A stretch of 64,000 bases of DNA from Sphaerisporangium rubeum (GCF_014207705.1 NZ_JACHIU010000001.1:2906501-2970500); one strand, 5' to 3'. Numbered from the stretch's first letter, positions 56,115 to 64,000 are shown. Numbers and translations: made by a program. The notes: generated by a model not told the origin, from the letters alone.

Positions 56115-56343
56115 GTGGAGTGACGGGCCGGTCGCTGTCGTGAGGCCGGTCTCGGTTCCGGCGTGGCTTTGGGGCCGGCACCGGCCGTTGCGGTGGAGTG
56201 ACGGGCCAGCCGCTGTCGTGAGGCCGGTGTCGGTTCCGGTGTGGCTTTGGGGCCGGCACCGGCCGTTGCGGTGGAGTGATGGGCTGGTCGCTGTCGTGAG
56301 GCCGGTGTCGGTTCCGGTGTGGCTTTGGGGCCGGCACCGGCTT
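56115..56343. repeat. 78-bp tandem repeat, about three copies
   Basis: Units begin at 56115, 56193 and 56271, each starting GTGGAGTGA and containing GCTGTCGTGAGGCCGGT and GTGGCTTTGGGGCCGGCACC. They differ at only a few positions. The region separates the stops of the convergent RraA-like and IlvD-type genes and carries no credible gene, though it is open on both strands with a 26-codon period. Each unit ends in a GGCCGG-CA-CCGGCC dyad (the last only partly). Confidence 0.88.
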
Positions 56344-56354
56344 TGTCGTTGGTG

Positions 56355-58079
56355 TCACTCGGTGTCGGGTTCTGGGGCTCCGCCGGTGCCGGTGAGGAAG
56401 TCGAAGTCGCAGCCCTGGTCGGCTTGTTGGATGTGTGTGTCGAACAGTGCGCCGTAGCCGCGGCGGAAGACTGTTCGCGGTGGTGTCCACGCGGCGCGGC
56501 GGCGGGTCAGTTCCTCTTCGGGGACCTCCAGGGTCAGGAGGCGGGCCTCGACGTCCAGGGTGATGAGGTCGCCGTCCTGGACGAGGGCCAGTGGGCCGCC
56601 GACGTGGGACTCCGGGGCTACGTGCAGGACGCAGGCGCCGTAGCTGGTGCCGCTCATTCTGGCGTCGGAGACGCGGACCATGTCGCGGACTCCGGCTTTG
56701 AGCAGGCGGTCGGGGATGGGGAGCATGCCTTGTTCCGGCATGCCGGGGCCGCCGCGGGGGCCGGCGCCGCGGAGGACCAGGACCGAGTCGGGGGTGATCG
56801 GCAGGTTCTCGTCGTTGATGCGGCGGCGCAGGTCGCGGTGGCCGTCGAAGACGACGGCGGGGCCGGTGTGGCGCAGCAGGCGCGGCTCGGCGGCGACGTG
56901 TTTGATCACCGCGCCGGAGGGGGCCAGGTTGCCGCGAAGGACCGCGAGGCCGCCTTCCTCCGACAGGGGGTCGTCGCGCCGGCGGATCACTTTGTCGTCG
57001 TACACCTGCGCGTCGGCGATGCCGTCGCCGAACGGCCGGCCGGTGACGGTGACGCGGTCCAGGTGCAGCAGGTCGGTGATGCGGGTCAGCAGGGCCGGCA
57101 GGCCGCCTGCCAGGTAGAAGTCCTCCATGAGGTACGTGCCGCTCGGCCGCAGGTCGGCCAGGACCGGCACGCGGCGGGACGCGGCGTCGAAGTGGTCGAG
57201 GGTGAGGTCGACGCCGAGTCTGCGGGCCATGGCGATCAGGTGGATGACCGCGTTGGTGGAGCCGCCGAGCGCGAGGACGGCGGTGACGGCGTCGTGGAAC
57301 GCCTCGGCGGTGAGGATCTTCGACGGACGCAGGTCCTCCCAGGTCATCTCGACGATCCGCCGGCCGCACGCGGCGGCCATGCGGACGTGCGCCGAGGTGA
57401 CGGCCGGGATGGCGGCGGCGCCTGGCAGGGTCATGCCGAGCACCTCGGCGGCCGACGTCATGGTGGACGCGGTCCCCATGGTCATGCAGTGGCCGGGGGA
57501 GCGCGCGATGCCTTCCTCCAGGTCGCGCATGACGCCGTCGGGGACCAGGCCGGCGCGCCGGTCGGCCCAGTAGCGCCACACGTCGGTGCCGCTGCCGAGC
57601 ACCTCGCCGCGCAGGTTCCCCGGCATCATCGGCCCGCACGGCACGTAGATCGCGGGGATGTCCATGCTGGAGGCACCCATGATCAGCGCGGGGGTGGTCT
57701 TGTCGCAGCCCCCCATGAGCACCGCCGCGTCCACCGGGTGGGACCGCAGCATCTCCTCGGTCTCCATGGCGAGCAGGTTGCGGTACAGCATGGTCGTGGG
57801 TTTCTGGAAGCTCTCCGACAGCGAGATGACCGGCAGCTCCACCGGACAGCCGCCGGCCTGCCAGACGCCGCGTTTGACGTCCTCGGCGCGGTCACGCAGG
57901 TGGATGTGACAGGGGTTCAGCTCGTTCCACGTGTTGATGATCGCGACGACCGGTTTGCCGAGGTGGTCCTCGGCGGACAGTCCGAGCTGCCGGGTCCTGG
58001 CCCGGTGGCTGAACGACCGCACGGTGTCGGTGCCGTACCACCGGTGGCTGCGCAACTGCTCAGGTGCCAGACGGTCCAC
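56355..58079 (-). CDS. IlvD/Edd-family sugar-acid dehydratase (arabonate/xylonate-type)
   Basis: A 574-residue iron-sulfur dehydratase of the IlvD/Edd family. The cluster cysteines are expected at C57 (WNELNPCH), C125 (LMGGCDKTTPA) and C198 (SPGHCMTMGTASTM). The opening WYGTDTVRSFSHRARTRQLG and IINTWNELNPCH match L-arabonate/D-xylonate dehydratases better than dihydroxy-acid dehydratase, so it likely removes water from an aldonic acid to give a 2-keto-3-deoxy acid. That product would suit the DapA-like enzyme encoded convergently. It follows the uncharacterised gene at 58137 by 57 bases on the same strand. Confidence 0.92.
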   Translation of the reverse strand: MDRLAPEQLRSHRWYGTDTVRSFSHRARTRQLGLSAEDHLGKPVVAIINTWNELNPCHIHLRDRAEDVKRGVWQAGGCPVELPVISLSESFQKPTTMLYRNLLAMETEEMLRSHPVDAAVLMGGCDKTTPALIMGASSMDIPAIYVPCGPMMPGNLRGEVLGSGTDVWRYWADRRAGLVPDGVMRDLEEGIARSPGHCMTMGTASTMTSAAEVLGMTLPGAAAIPAVTSAHVRMAAACGRRIVEMTWEDLRPSKILTAEAFHDAVTAVLALGGSTNAVIHLIAMARRLGVDLTLDHFDAASRRVPVLADLRPSGTYLMEDFYLAGGLPALLTRITDLLHLDRVTVTGRPFGDGIADAQVYDDKVIRRRDDPLSEEGGLAVLRGNLAPSGAVIKHVAAEPRLLRHTGPAVVFDGHRDLRRRINDENLPITPDSVLVLRGAGPRGGPGMPEQGMLPIPDRLLKAGVRDMVRVSDARMSGTSYGACVLHVAPESHVGGPLALVQDGDLITLDVEARLLTLEVPEEELTRRRAAWTPPRTVFRRGYGALFDTHIQQADQGCDFDFLTGTGGAPEPDTE

Positions 58080-58136
58080 GAACCCTCCTCGTTAGCCCGA
58101 TCTATCACGGTATAGGAGGAGGATTCGTGTGCCTCG

Positions 58137-59258
58137 TCAGGTCCGCGCGGCGTGGACGGCGTCGGCGAGCATGCCGTGACGTGACGGCCCGGCGAGACCC
58201 CCGTGGTACAGGTGGATCTCCTGCGCACCGGCCTCCGTCAGCCGCCGCACGTGCGGCGCCACCTCCTCGGGACGCACCGGGGGGAGCACCGTGACGTACG
58301 ACCCCACGGCGACGTGCTCAGGCAGCAGCCGGCGCGCCTGGCGCACCCGCTCGGCCGAGTCCTGGCCCGGTGGCCAGCACTGCACCACGACGGCGTCCAC
58401 GTCCTTCCCCGGCTCGGGGCCGAGACCGGGGTTGGCGCCGGTGGCCCACGGGTCGGGGTTGGCGTGCAGTGTGACCCGCAGCCCGGACGGCAGCGCCGCG
58501 ATCACCTCGTGCCGCAGCTCGTCGGCCGCCTCGTGCCGTACGGCGAGCACCGCGCCGGCGGTCGCCTCGTCCAGGTCGTGTTCCCGTGAGCGCACCGCGG
58601 CCCGCAGCTCGCGCACCGTGCGCTCGGGGTCGACGCCGCGGCCGTCCCACGCCGTCGTGCACGCCTCGCAGCAGCACACCGACAGCATGCGGCGCGCGCG
58701 TGCGTCGTAGGCGCCGTCGGTCTTCTCGTGGTGGCCGCCGTGGTCGGCCCCGAGCTGGCCGCACGCCTCCAGCAGCACGCCGGCGAGCGGCAGGCCGCGC
58801 ACCGACTCGGCGGCCAGCGTCGCGGCGTACTCGCGCACCTCGGCACGCGAGGGACACAGGGCCCACGGGTAGTGCTGGCCGAAGCAGTTGACCACGCTCA
58901 GGTCCGGGTTCGCCTCACCGAGGCGGCTGCTGTGCGTCAGCACCACCCACGCCGTCACCGGCACCCCCGCCTCGGTGAGCGCCGTCGCGGCCGTGCCGAA
59001 GGAGTCGGGGCCGGTCATCCACGGCGCGGCACCCGGCACCAGACGCCGCCCGGTCCAGGCCTCCTCGCGGACGGGCCGGTACAGCGCGGCGTGCCTGGCG
59101 TCCAGGTACGCGTGCTCGGGGTGCCACGGCGTGGCCGCGCGCACCGTGTGGTAAGCCGCGGCGAGGTTGACCCCGTCGCAGCCGAGAGATTGCATGCGTC
59201 CGGTGAACAGCGGATCACCGATGACGTCCCACGGGTAGGCGTGCACCAGCACGCGCAT
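58137..59258 (-). CDS. Uncharacterised protein of a sugar-acid locus (TIM-barrel-like)
   Basis: A 373-residue soluble protein starting MRVLVHAYPWDVIGDPLFTG. CDGVNLAAAYHTVRAATPWH, PVTAWVVLTHSSRLGEANPD, PWALCPSRAEVREYAATLAA and VLLEACGQLGADHGGHHEKT suggest a glycoside-hydrolase-like TIM barrel, and a CCCEACTTAW motif adds clustered cysteines. I recall similar unnamed proteins in actinomycetes but no function. The ATG at 59258 is eight bases from GGAGG and is preferred to 59264. It is the first gene before the IlvD-type dehydratase, so a role on a sugar acid or its glycoside is inferred. Confidence 0.75.
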   Translation of the reverse strand: MRVLVHAYPWDVIGDPLFTGRMQSLGCDGVNLAAAYHTVRAATPWHPEHAYLDARHAALYRPVREEAWTGRRLVPGAAPWMTGPDSFGTAATALTEAGVPVTAWVVLTHSSRLGEANPDLSVVNCFGQHYPWALCPSRAEVREYAATLAAESVRGLPLAGVLLEACGQLGADHGGHHEKTDGAYDARARRMLSVCCCEACTTAWDGRGVDPERTVRELRAAVRSREHDLDEATAGAVLAVRHEAADELRHEVIAALPSGLRVTLHANPDPWATGANPGLGPEPGKDVDAVVVQCWPPGQDSAERVRQARRLLPEHVAVGSYVTVLPPVRPEEVAPHVRRLTEAGAQEIHLYHGGLAGPSRHGMLADAVHAART

Positions 59259-59463
59259 TGCCATCGCCTCCCATTAAGGGCCCTCACCTACAAATGGCGT
59301 TGTTCAGGCATACCCATTCACTTCCGTCCCGTCAATGCCGTGCGCACGACGCGGCACGCCGGATTGTCACAACGAGTGCGCGCGGTGCGAGCATGAATGC
59401 CTTCCCCCTGGACAGAGACCGAGGCGACGGCGGTCACTCGGACATCTACCGGAGAGGACGCGG

Positions 59464-60966
59464 ATGGGACAGCACGTGGCCAAGGAGCGGTTCTCCGAAG
59501 CGGAGTTCGCACGTTTCGGTGAACGCCTGAAGGACTCGCTCACCGCGCTCGACAATGTGCTCGCCCGCCCCGGTTTCGGCGCGGGCCCCGCCACTCTCGG
59601 CGCCGAGCTGGAGCTTTTCCTCATCGACGGCAACGCGCGGCCCCTGCGCCGCAACAAGGACGTCCTCGAGGCCGTGGACGACGACCGGGTGGTGCTGGAG
59701 CTCGGCAGCTTCAACCTGGAGGTGAACCTCACGCCGCTGCCGCTGGCCGGCCGTCCGTTCACCGCGCTGGAGGCCGAGATACGCGACACCATGACGCGGG
59801 TGGACGAGGCGGCGCACGCGTACGGCGGCCGGGTCGTGCCGATCGGCATCCTGCCGACGCTCACCGAGTTCGACTTCGGACCGGACTCGATGAGCGACGA
59901 GAAGCGGTACAAGGCGCTGAGCAGCGGCATCCGGCGGGTGCGCGAGGAGCCGTTCCGGGTGCGGATCGCCGGGGTGGAGCGGCTGGACCTGGAGGTCGAG
60001 GACGTCCTGCTGGAGAGCGCCAACACCTCGTGGCAGGTCCATCTGCGCACGCCGCCTGAGGCGTTCGCCGCCGCGTACAACGCCGCGCAGCTCGCCATCG
60101 GGCCGGTGCTCGCGGTGAGCGGCAACTCGCCGGCCTTCCTCGGCAGGGAGCTGTGGGAGGAGACCCGCATCGCGTTGTTCGAGGCCTCGGCCGACGACCG
60201 TGACCCCGAGCGGCTGTGGCGGGTCGGCGGCCGGGTCTGCTTCGGGTCCGGCTGGGTGCGCGAGGGGGCCGCCGAGCTGTTCGCGCTCAGCGTGCGGGAG
60301 TACGAGCCGGTCATGCCGGTCATCTCTGACGAAGACCCGCTGGAGGCGGTGCGTGCCGGCCGCGTCCCCGAGCTGGACGAGCTGCGGCTGCACCAGGGGA
60401 CCGTCTGGCAGTGGAACCGGCCCGTGTACGACCCCGCCGACGGCGGCCACCTGCGGGTGGAGCTGCGCGCACTACCCGCCGGGCCCACCGCACCCGACAT
60501 GGCGGCCAACGCGGCGTTCCTCGTCGGCCTGGTCCGGGCCACCGCCGCCGACCCGTCGTGGACGGAGGAGTTCCCGTTCGCCGACGCCTACCGCAACTTC
60601 TACCGCGCGGCGCGCGGCGGCCTCGACGCCGAGCTCGCCTGGCCGGGCCGCGACGGGTACGTCCCGGCGTACGAGCTGGCTCTCGATCTGCTGCCGGTGG
60701 CCCGCGACGGCCTGGTGTCGTCCGGCGTGGACCCCGAGGAGGCCGGCCGCCTGCTCGACGTGGTCGCCGAACGCGTACGGCTGCGCCGCACCGGCGCCGG
60801 CTGGCAGCGCCGCGCGCTCGCCGCGCTCGGCGCCGAGCCGGGGGTCCGTGCGGCCATGCTGGAGCACTACCGCGCGCTGTCGTTCACCCACGCACCCGTG
60901 CACACGTGGCCCGACCCGCTGGAGGACCTCGGCGTCCCCGCCGCGTCCCCGGCCGCCGGCCGGTGA
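59464..60966 (+). CDS. Glutamate-cysteine ligase-like protein (GCS2 family)
   Basis: A 500-residue carboxylate-amine ligase of the GCS2 type. ATLGAELELFLIDGNARPLR carries the metal-binding glutamates, ELGSFNLEVNLTPLPLAGRP is the second core motif, and LESANTSWQVHLR with VSGNSPAFLGRELWEETR follow. The family includes YbdK-like ligases and EgtA of ergothioneine biosynthesis; no egt genes are adjacent, so the amine substrate is open. ATG at 59464 has GGAGAGG upstream; an earlier open frame to 59335 has no family resemblance. It ends three bases before the stop of the convergent CbiX-like gene. Confidence 0.9.
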   Translation: MGQHVAKERFSEAEFARFGERLKDSLTALDNVLARPGFGAGPATLGAELELFLIDGNARPLRRNKDVLEAVDDDRVVLELGSFNLEVNLTPLPLAGRPFTALEAEIRDTMTRVDEAAHAYGGRVVPIGILPTLTEFDFGPDSMSDEKRYKALSSGIRRVREEPFRVRIAGVERLDLEVEDVLLESANTSWQVHLRTPPEAFAAAYNAAQLAIGPVLAVSGNSPAFLGRELWEETRIALFEASADDRDPERLWRVGGRVCFGSGWVREGAAELFALSVREYEPVMPVISDEDPLEAVRAGRVPELDELRLHQGTVWQWNRPVYDPADGGHLRVELRALPAGPTAPDMAANAAFLVGLVRATAADPSWTEEFPFADAYRNFYRAARGGLDAELAWPGRDGYVPAYELALDLLPVARDGLVSSGVDPEEAGRLLDVVAERVRLRRTGAGWQRRALAALGAEPGVRAAMLEHYRALSFTHAPVHTWPDPLEDLGVPAASPAAGR

Positions 60967-60969
60967 GGG

Positions 60970-61815
60970 TCACGGCCCGTCGGGGTCGACTCCGGTGAGG
61001 GAACTGCCGTAGCTGAGGGCCACGAGCTGCGCCACCGCGTTGTGCGCGCCGAGCGGCTCGGCGCAGCCGGCCCCCACCGACTCGGCGGCGTCGGTGATGC
61101 GCCTGGGGTCGATCTCCGGGCCGATCAGGAACGGGGACAGCGCGAGGCGTGAGGCGCCGATGTTCCGCAGGCGCTGCGCGGCGTCACCCACGCCGGGGGA
61201 GGCGTCCAGGGACGCGGCCACCACGGGAAGCGTGAGACGCGCGGCCAGCAGCACGACGGTGGCGTCGGCCGCGCGGACGGCCTCCTGGCCGCCGACCGTT
61301 CCGATGATGATGCCGTCCACCGGGGCCGCGATGTTGAACAGCCGCATGCGGTCGGCACGCGCGAGGCCGCCGTCGGCCAGCTTGACGTGCAACGCCTCGG
61401 CGAGCAGCGGATGGGGGCCGAGCGGGTCGGCGACGGTCGTGAGCACGCCGCTCTCGGCCACCGCCTCCCGTACGGCGCGGTACACCTGAGGGTGCGGGCC
61501 GGTGACCATGGGGACCACGACGGCGGCGGTGGCGCCGTCCGGCCGCTTGGCGGCGCAGTCGGCCAGGGTCTCGGCGAGGCTCATCTTGGGGTCGCCGAGG
61601 TGGACCAGTTTCACGTCGAGCTGCGGATGATCGACGCAGACGATGGTCTTGACGTCGCTCGGCACGTCGCTTTCCGCGCCGGGAGCGGCCAGCACGAGGG
61701 CAGGCGCCTCCGGCGGCAGGTTCGCCGGCACCGGCCGGCGATGCCGTCCGGAGGTGGTACGGAACGAGCGCCCGCGGACCGGGAGCTCGTGTGGAGCGTG
61801 GTGACCATCGTTCAC
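60970..61815 (-). CDS. Sirohydrochlorin chelatase-like (CbiX) protein
   Basis: A 281-residue protein of the CbiX chelatase superfamily. LVHLGDPKMSLAETLADCAA, AAVVVPMVTGPHPQVYRAVR and ADPLGPHPLLAEALHVKLAD form the first CbiX-like unit, and VVLLAARLTLPVVAASLD with LALSPFLIGPEIDPRRI the second. Members insert cobalt, iron or nickel into tetrapyrroles using histidines; the first expected histidine may be in VVVPMVTGPHP. No tetrapyrrole genes are nearby. The N-terminal 45 residues are unusual. GTG at 61815 is preferred; TAAAAT (61824-61829, minus strand) ends eight bases before it, so a leaderless transcript is possible. Confidence 0.82.
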   Translation of the reverse strand: MNDGHHAPHELPVRGRSFRTTSGRHRRPVPANLPPEAPALVLAAPGAESDVPSDVKTIVCVDHPQLDVKLVHLGDPKMSLAETLADCAAKRPDGATAAVVVPMVTGPHPQVYRAVREAVAESGVLTTVADPLGPHPLLAEALHVKLADGGLARADRMRLFNIAAPVDGIIIGTVGGQEAVRAADATVVLLAARLTLPVVAASLDASPGVGDAAQRLRNIGASRLALSPFLIGPEIDPRRITDAAESVGAGCAEPLGAHNAVAQLVALSYGSSLTGVDPDGP

Positions 61816-62074
61816 AACGGCGGATTTTACGGGGTATGGGGCGAATTTTGAGTCGGATTCGCCTAGGTAGGTGACAGTGGGGTTTCCCACAACCGGTTCA
61901 GGACACTTGATTTTGGGTCTCGGCCCGACAGCGGGTGTCAACCGTCCGTAATCATTCGAGATCATGACAGGGTTGTTTCGCGCGTCGCGGCGGTGAGCGG
62001 GCCGGACGTACCGGGTGGCCGGGCCGCAAAGTTTTTTCACGTTCCGGCGTGTCCCCGCGCGTCACGGTGCCGTC

Positions 62075-62896
62075 TCAGCGCTCGACGACGCCGACCCCGC
62101 CGACGGCCCACACCGTCTCAGGTGCCGGCAGCGATTCGCCGGGTTCCGGCCGCCAGTGCGGGATGTACACCACGCCGGGCTCGACCAGCCGCAGGCCGTC
62201 GAAGAACCGCTCCACGTCGGCCTTGGTACGGAGCTGGCTACGGCGCACGCCTTCCGCCGCGCCGGACCCCTTGTAGATCTTGGCCAGCTCGGCGGTGGCC
62301 TCCGGTTTCGGGTCGGACACCGAGTGCGCGACGGCGATGTGACTGCCGGGGACCACCGCGTCACGGTAACCCGCGACGGCCTCGGCCGCCTCGTCGTCGT
62401 CGGTCACCATGAGCAGCGTGAAGTGCAGCAGTACCGCCACCGGCCGCGCCAGGTCGATGAGCCCCTTCACCCGCGGGTGGCCGAGGATGTACTCGTGGTC
62501 GCGCAGGTCGGCTTCGATGACGACGGTGTCCGCGGTGTTCTCCAGCAGGGCCTCCGAGTGGAGCGCCACCACCGGGTCGTTGTCGACGTACACGACGCGC
62601 GACCCCGGCGCCGCCGCCTGCGCGACCTCGTGGACGTTGCCGGTGGTGGGGAGGCCGCAGCCGAGGTCGAGGAACTGGCGCACCCCCACGCTCGTCAGAT
62701 GGCGCACCACTCGTGCCAGATGGCGCCGGCCCTCGCGGCACATCAGTGGCAACTCGGGTGCGATGTCCAGCATGTGACGGGCCGCCTCACGATCGGCAGC
62801 GAAATTGTCCTTACCACCCATGAAGTAGTCGAACATGCGCGCGTAGCTGGGGATGGTGGGGTCGAACCCCAGGCGTTCGGCGCGGGTGACATCCAT
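62075..62896 (-). CDS. SAM-dependent methyltransferase (DUF574/Methyltransf_19)
   Basis: A 273-residue protein of the large actinobacterial SAM-dependent methyltransferase family 19. PTIPSYARMFDYFMGGKDNF near residue 13 is the diagnostic N-terminal motif. VRQFLDLGCGLPTTGNVHEV is the SAM-binding loop, and VVYVDNDPVVALHSEALL binds the adenosine. Family members are often encoded near HATPase and DUF397 genes, as here; their substrate is unknown. The ATG at 62896 is taken, with GGGGGA seven bases upstream; a GTG one codon earlier is possible. Confidence 0.93.
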   Translation of the reverse strand: MDVTRAERLGFDPTIPSYARMFDYFMGGKDNFAADREAARHMLDIAPELPLMCREGRRHLARVVRHLTSVGVRQFLDLGCGLPTTGNVHEVAQAAAPGSRVVYVDNDPVVALHSEALLENTADTVVIEADLRDHEYILGHPRVKGLIDLARPVAVLLHFTLLMVTDDDEAAEAVAGYRDAVVPGSHIAVAHSVSDPKPEATAELAKIYKGSGAAEGVRRSQLRTKADVERFFDGLRLVEPGVVYIPHWRPEPGESLPAPETVWAVGGVGVVER

Positions 62897-63009
62897 CACT
62901 TATCCCCCGTTCCGCCGGAAAACCGACGATGCGCCGGTGGGGGCGACGATATCTCGCCATCCGAGGTTCTCGCGACTGATGTCCACGCGACGCGGATCGG
63001 TCCGGCAAG

Positions 63010-63660
63010 TCAGCGGTACGACGTGAGACCAGTGTGCACGCTGAAACGGTCGGATGTCCGGTTAACAGGGGATCCAATCGGCCTCGCACCGTTCTGCGGC
63101 GTCTGCTCGGGTCGCTCGGCGGCCCGCGGAAGCCGGAAGCCGGCCCAGACCGCCTTGCCGGGGCAACGCAACGGGGCCCAGCCCCACTTGTGGCTGAGCC
63201 CCTCGACGACCCGCAGTCCGCGTCCGCCTTCCGCGGAGAAGTCCACCTCGCGCGGCGCGGGCCGGTTGTCGCTCGGATCGGTGACCACGCAGAGCAGGGA
63301 CTCGCGGGTGAGGGCCAGGACGATGCGTACCGGCTGGCCGGCCGGGGCGGCGTGCTCGGCGAGGCCGTGGCGCAGCGCGTTGATGACGAGTTCCCCCATG
63401 ACCAGCTCGACGTCGTCGAGCAGCAGGGCCAGCCCCCAGGCGTCCAGCGTGCTGATGGTGAATCTGCGCGCGGTACGGGCCGCGTACGGGTCGTGGCGCA
63501 GGTCGCAGACGGCGAGGAGCACTTCGGCGGGGGGATCGGCGCGGTCGTCGATCCAGGGGCCCGCCGGGGACAGGACACGGTCCAGCGCCGCCAGCCATAA
63601 CTCCCACTTGTCGTCGCTGACGCCAGTGGGTTTGTGGGGGTCTGTCCGATAACCGGTCAT
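63010..63660 (-). CDS. RsbW-like ATP-binding protein (HATPase)
   Basis: A 216-residue GHKL ATPase-type protein. FTISTLDAWGLALLLDDVEL with VMGELVINALRHGLAEHAAP is the N box, LCVVTDPSDNRPAPR the G1 region and GGRGLRVVEGLSHKWGW the G2 box. The first 60 residues and the last 50 are not conserved. Such proteins act as anti-sigma factors or partners of DUF397/XRE systems in actinomycetes. It is divergent from the DUF397 gene at the window edge, and an inverted repeat lies in its promoter region. The ATG at 63660 has only a weak ribosome site. Confidence 0.87.
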   Translation of the reverse strand: MTGYRTDPHKPTGVSDDKWELWLAALDRVLSPAGPWIDDRADPPAEVLLAVCDLRHDPYAARTARRFTISTLDAWGLALLLDDVELVMGELVINALRHGLAEHAAPAGQPVRIVLALTRESLLCVVTDPSDNRPAPREVDFSAEGGRGLRVVEGLSHKWGWAPLRCPGKAVWAGFRLPRAAERPEQTPQNGARPIGSPVNRTSDRFSVHTGLTSYR

Positions 63661-63687
63661 AGGTAGGCCCTGTGAGGTTAGGTGATG

Positions 63688-63718
63688 CTATGGAGACGAT
63701 GAACCGCTTAATCCATAG
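63688..63718. promoter_or_regulatory. Inverted repeat in the HATPase promoter region
   Basis: CTATGGA (63688-63694) and TCCATAG (63712-63718) are perfect inverted arms 17 bases apart, 28 bases upstream of the HATPase start. It may be an operator. Confidence 0.4.
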
Positions 63719-63733
63719 TGCTCCCCTTCGCTG

Positions 63734-63780
63734 TGCACATGCAAGTACCGATGCACGTGCAAACGCACAGACACTATGAT
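63734..63780 (+). promoter_or_regulatory. Direct repeat and -10 box upstream of the DUF397 gene
   Basis: TGCACATGCAA (63734-63744) and TGCACGTGCAA (63752-63762) are repeated at 18 bp, the second including the palindrome TGCACGTGCA. TATGAT at 63775-63780 is a near-consensus -10 box, and the second repeat lies where its -35 box should be, suggesting regulator control. Confidence 0.5.
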
Positions 63781-63892
63781 GAGGTTCGCACCGGAGAGCG
63801 CCAAGAGGGGGTTCTCGTGCGGTGGGGGGCCCGGCGAGGTTTCTGTCTGTTTCGTCGGGTTTCGTCGGATCTGACGGCGACGAAGAGGCAAG

Positions 63893-64000
63893 ATGAACGA
63901 AATATCCAACGGCATGCTCGCGTCCGCACTGGACTCCGCGGTGGACGGGGTGCGTTGGCGCAAGAGTGAGCGCAGCAACCCGAGCGGCAACTGCGTCGAG
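63893..64000 (+). CDS. DUF397 protein, N-terminal part (runs off the window)
   Basis: The first 36 codons of a DUF397 protein. MNEISNGMLASALDSAVDG precedes the diagnostic start of the domain, VRWRKSERSNPSGNCVE, which corresponds to the family pattern W.KS..S...GNCVE. DUF397 proteins are small partners encoded beside XRE/DUF5753 regulators in Streptomyces and relatives. AGAGG stands four bases before the ATG at 63893. The stop and any XRE gene lie beyond the right edge. Confidence 0.9.
   Translation, partial: MNEISNGMLASALDSAVDGVRWRKSERSNPSGNCVE

Noticed and set aside
56140-56457. Repeat-coding frame (26-residue period) in the 78-bp array
   Set aside because: Both strands are open because the period is a multiple of three; no start signal and partial overlap with the IlvD-type gene end.
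1-64000. CRISPR arrays, transposases, integrases, rRNA and tRNA genes
   Set aside because: Looked for on both strands; no regularly spaced repeats with unique spacers and no such genes were recognised.

Overview
This is high-GC actinobacterial DNA, dense in GTG and TTG starts and four-base gene overlaps. The mix of an XRE/DUF5753 regulator, a DUF397 gene, RsbW-like HATPases, a family-19 SAM methyltransferase and many small secreted proteins points to Streptosporangiales or a close relative. This is inference; no rRNA or tRNA gene was seen to fix the taxon. No CRISPR array, transposase or prophage gene was recognised.

Layout. 0-2.2 kb: tail of a class III aminotransferase and an XRE regulator flanked by two small genes. 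2.2-4.9 kb: DinB protein and an ArsR-type repressor divergent from an MFS exporter, with an operator array between. 4.8-11.1 kb: catabolic operon (AtuA, enoyl-CoA hydratase, biotin-dependent acyl-CoA carboxylase alpha and beta). 11.1-18.1 kb: Ser/Thr kinase, FAD oxidase, secreted M6 protease, lipid kinase. 18.1-21.6 kb: PatB-type aminotransferase, then MaoC, acyl-CoA dehydrogenase and HIT protein. 21.6-28.3 kb: LytS-like sensor kinase and LytTR regulator followed by two membrane-protein/solute:sodium symporter pairs, closed by a strong terminator. 28.3-34 kb: PolX, DUF302, GH10 xylanase, and two related small aromatic-rich secreted proteins flanking a broken ECF sigma gene. 33.4-45.2 kb: haloalkane dehalogenase with its MarR regulator, RidA, HAD, hydrolase, SnoaL, lipoprotein, CorA, acetyltransferase, then a PfkB / CoA-transferase / CitE operon and a TPR protein.

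45.2-51.2 kb is accessory in character: an HATPase, a TPR regulator, and an AAA ATPase coupled to a small partner whose frame is cut by one in-frame TGA. This pair looks like a compact defence module and is the best candidate for an undescribed system. 51.4-64 kb: DUF4239 and proline-rich membrane proteins, a secreted TIGR03118 protein, a sugar-acid locus (DapA-like, RraA-like, IlvD-type dehydratase, and an uncharacterised protein), a GCS2 ligase, a CbiX-like chelatase, a SAM methyltransferase, an HATPase and the start of a DUF397 gene.

Two patterns cross the window. Short in-place duplications with periods of 24 to 78 bp recur at gene ends, in leaders and in N-terminal coding regions; one has duplicated a start region. 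A 53-bp imperfect-palindrome element occurs twice, once inside the atuA reading frame and once between genes.
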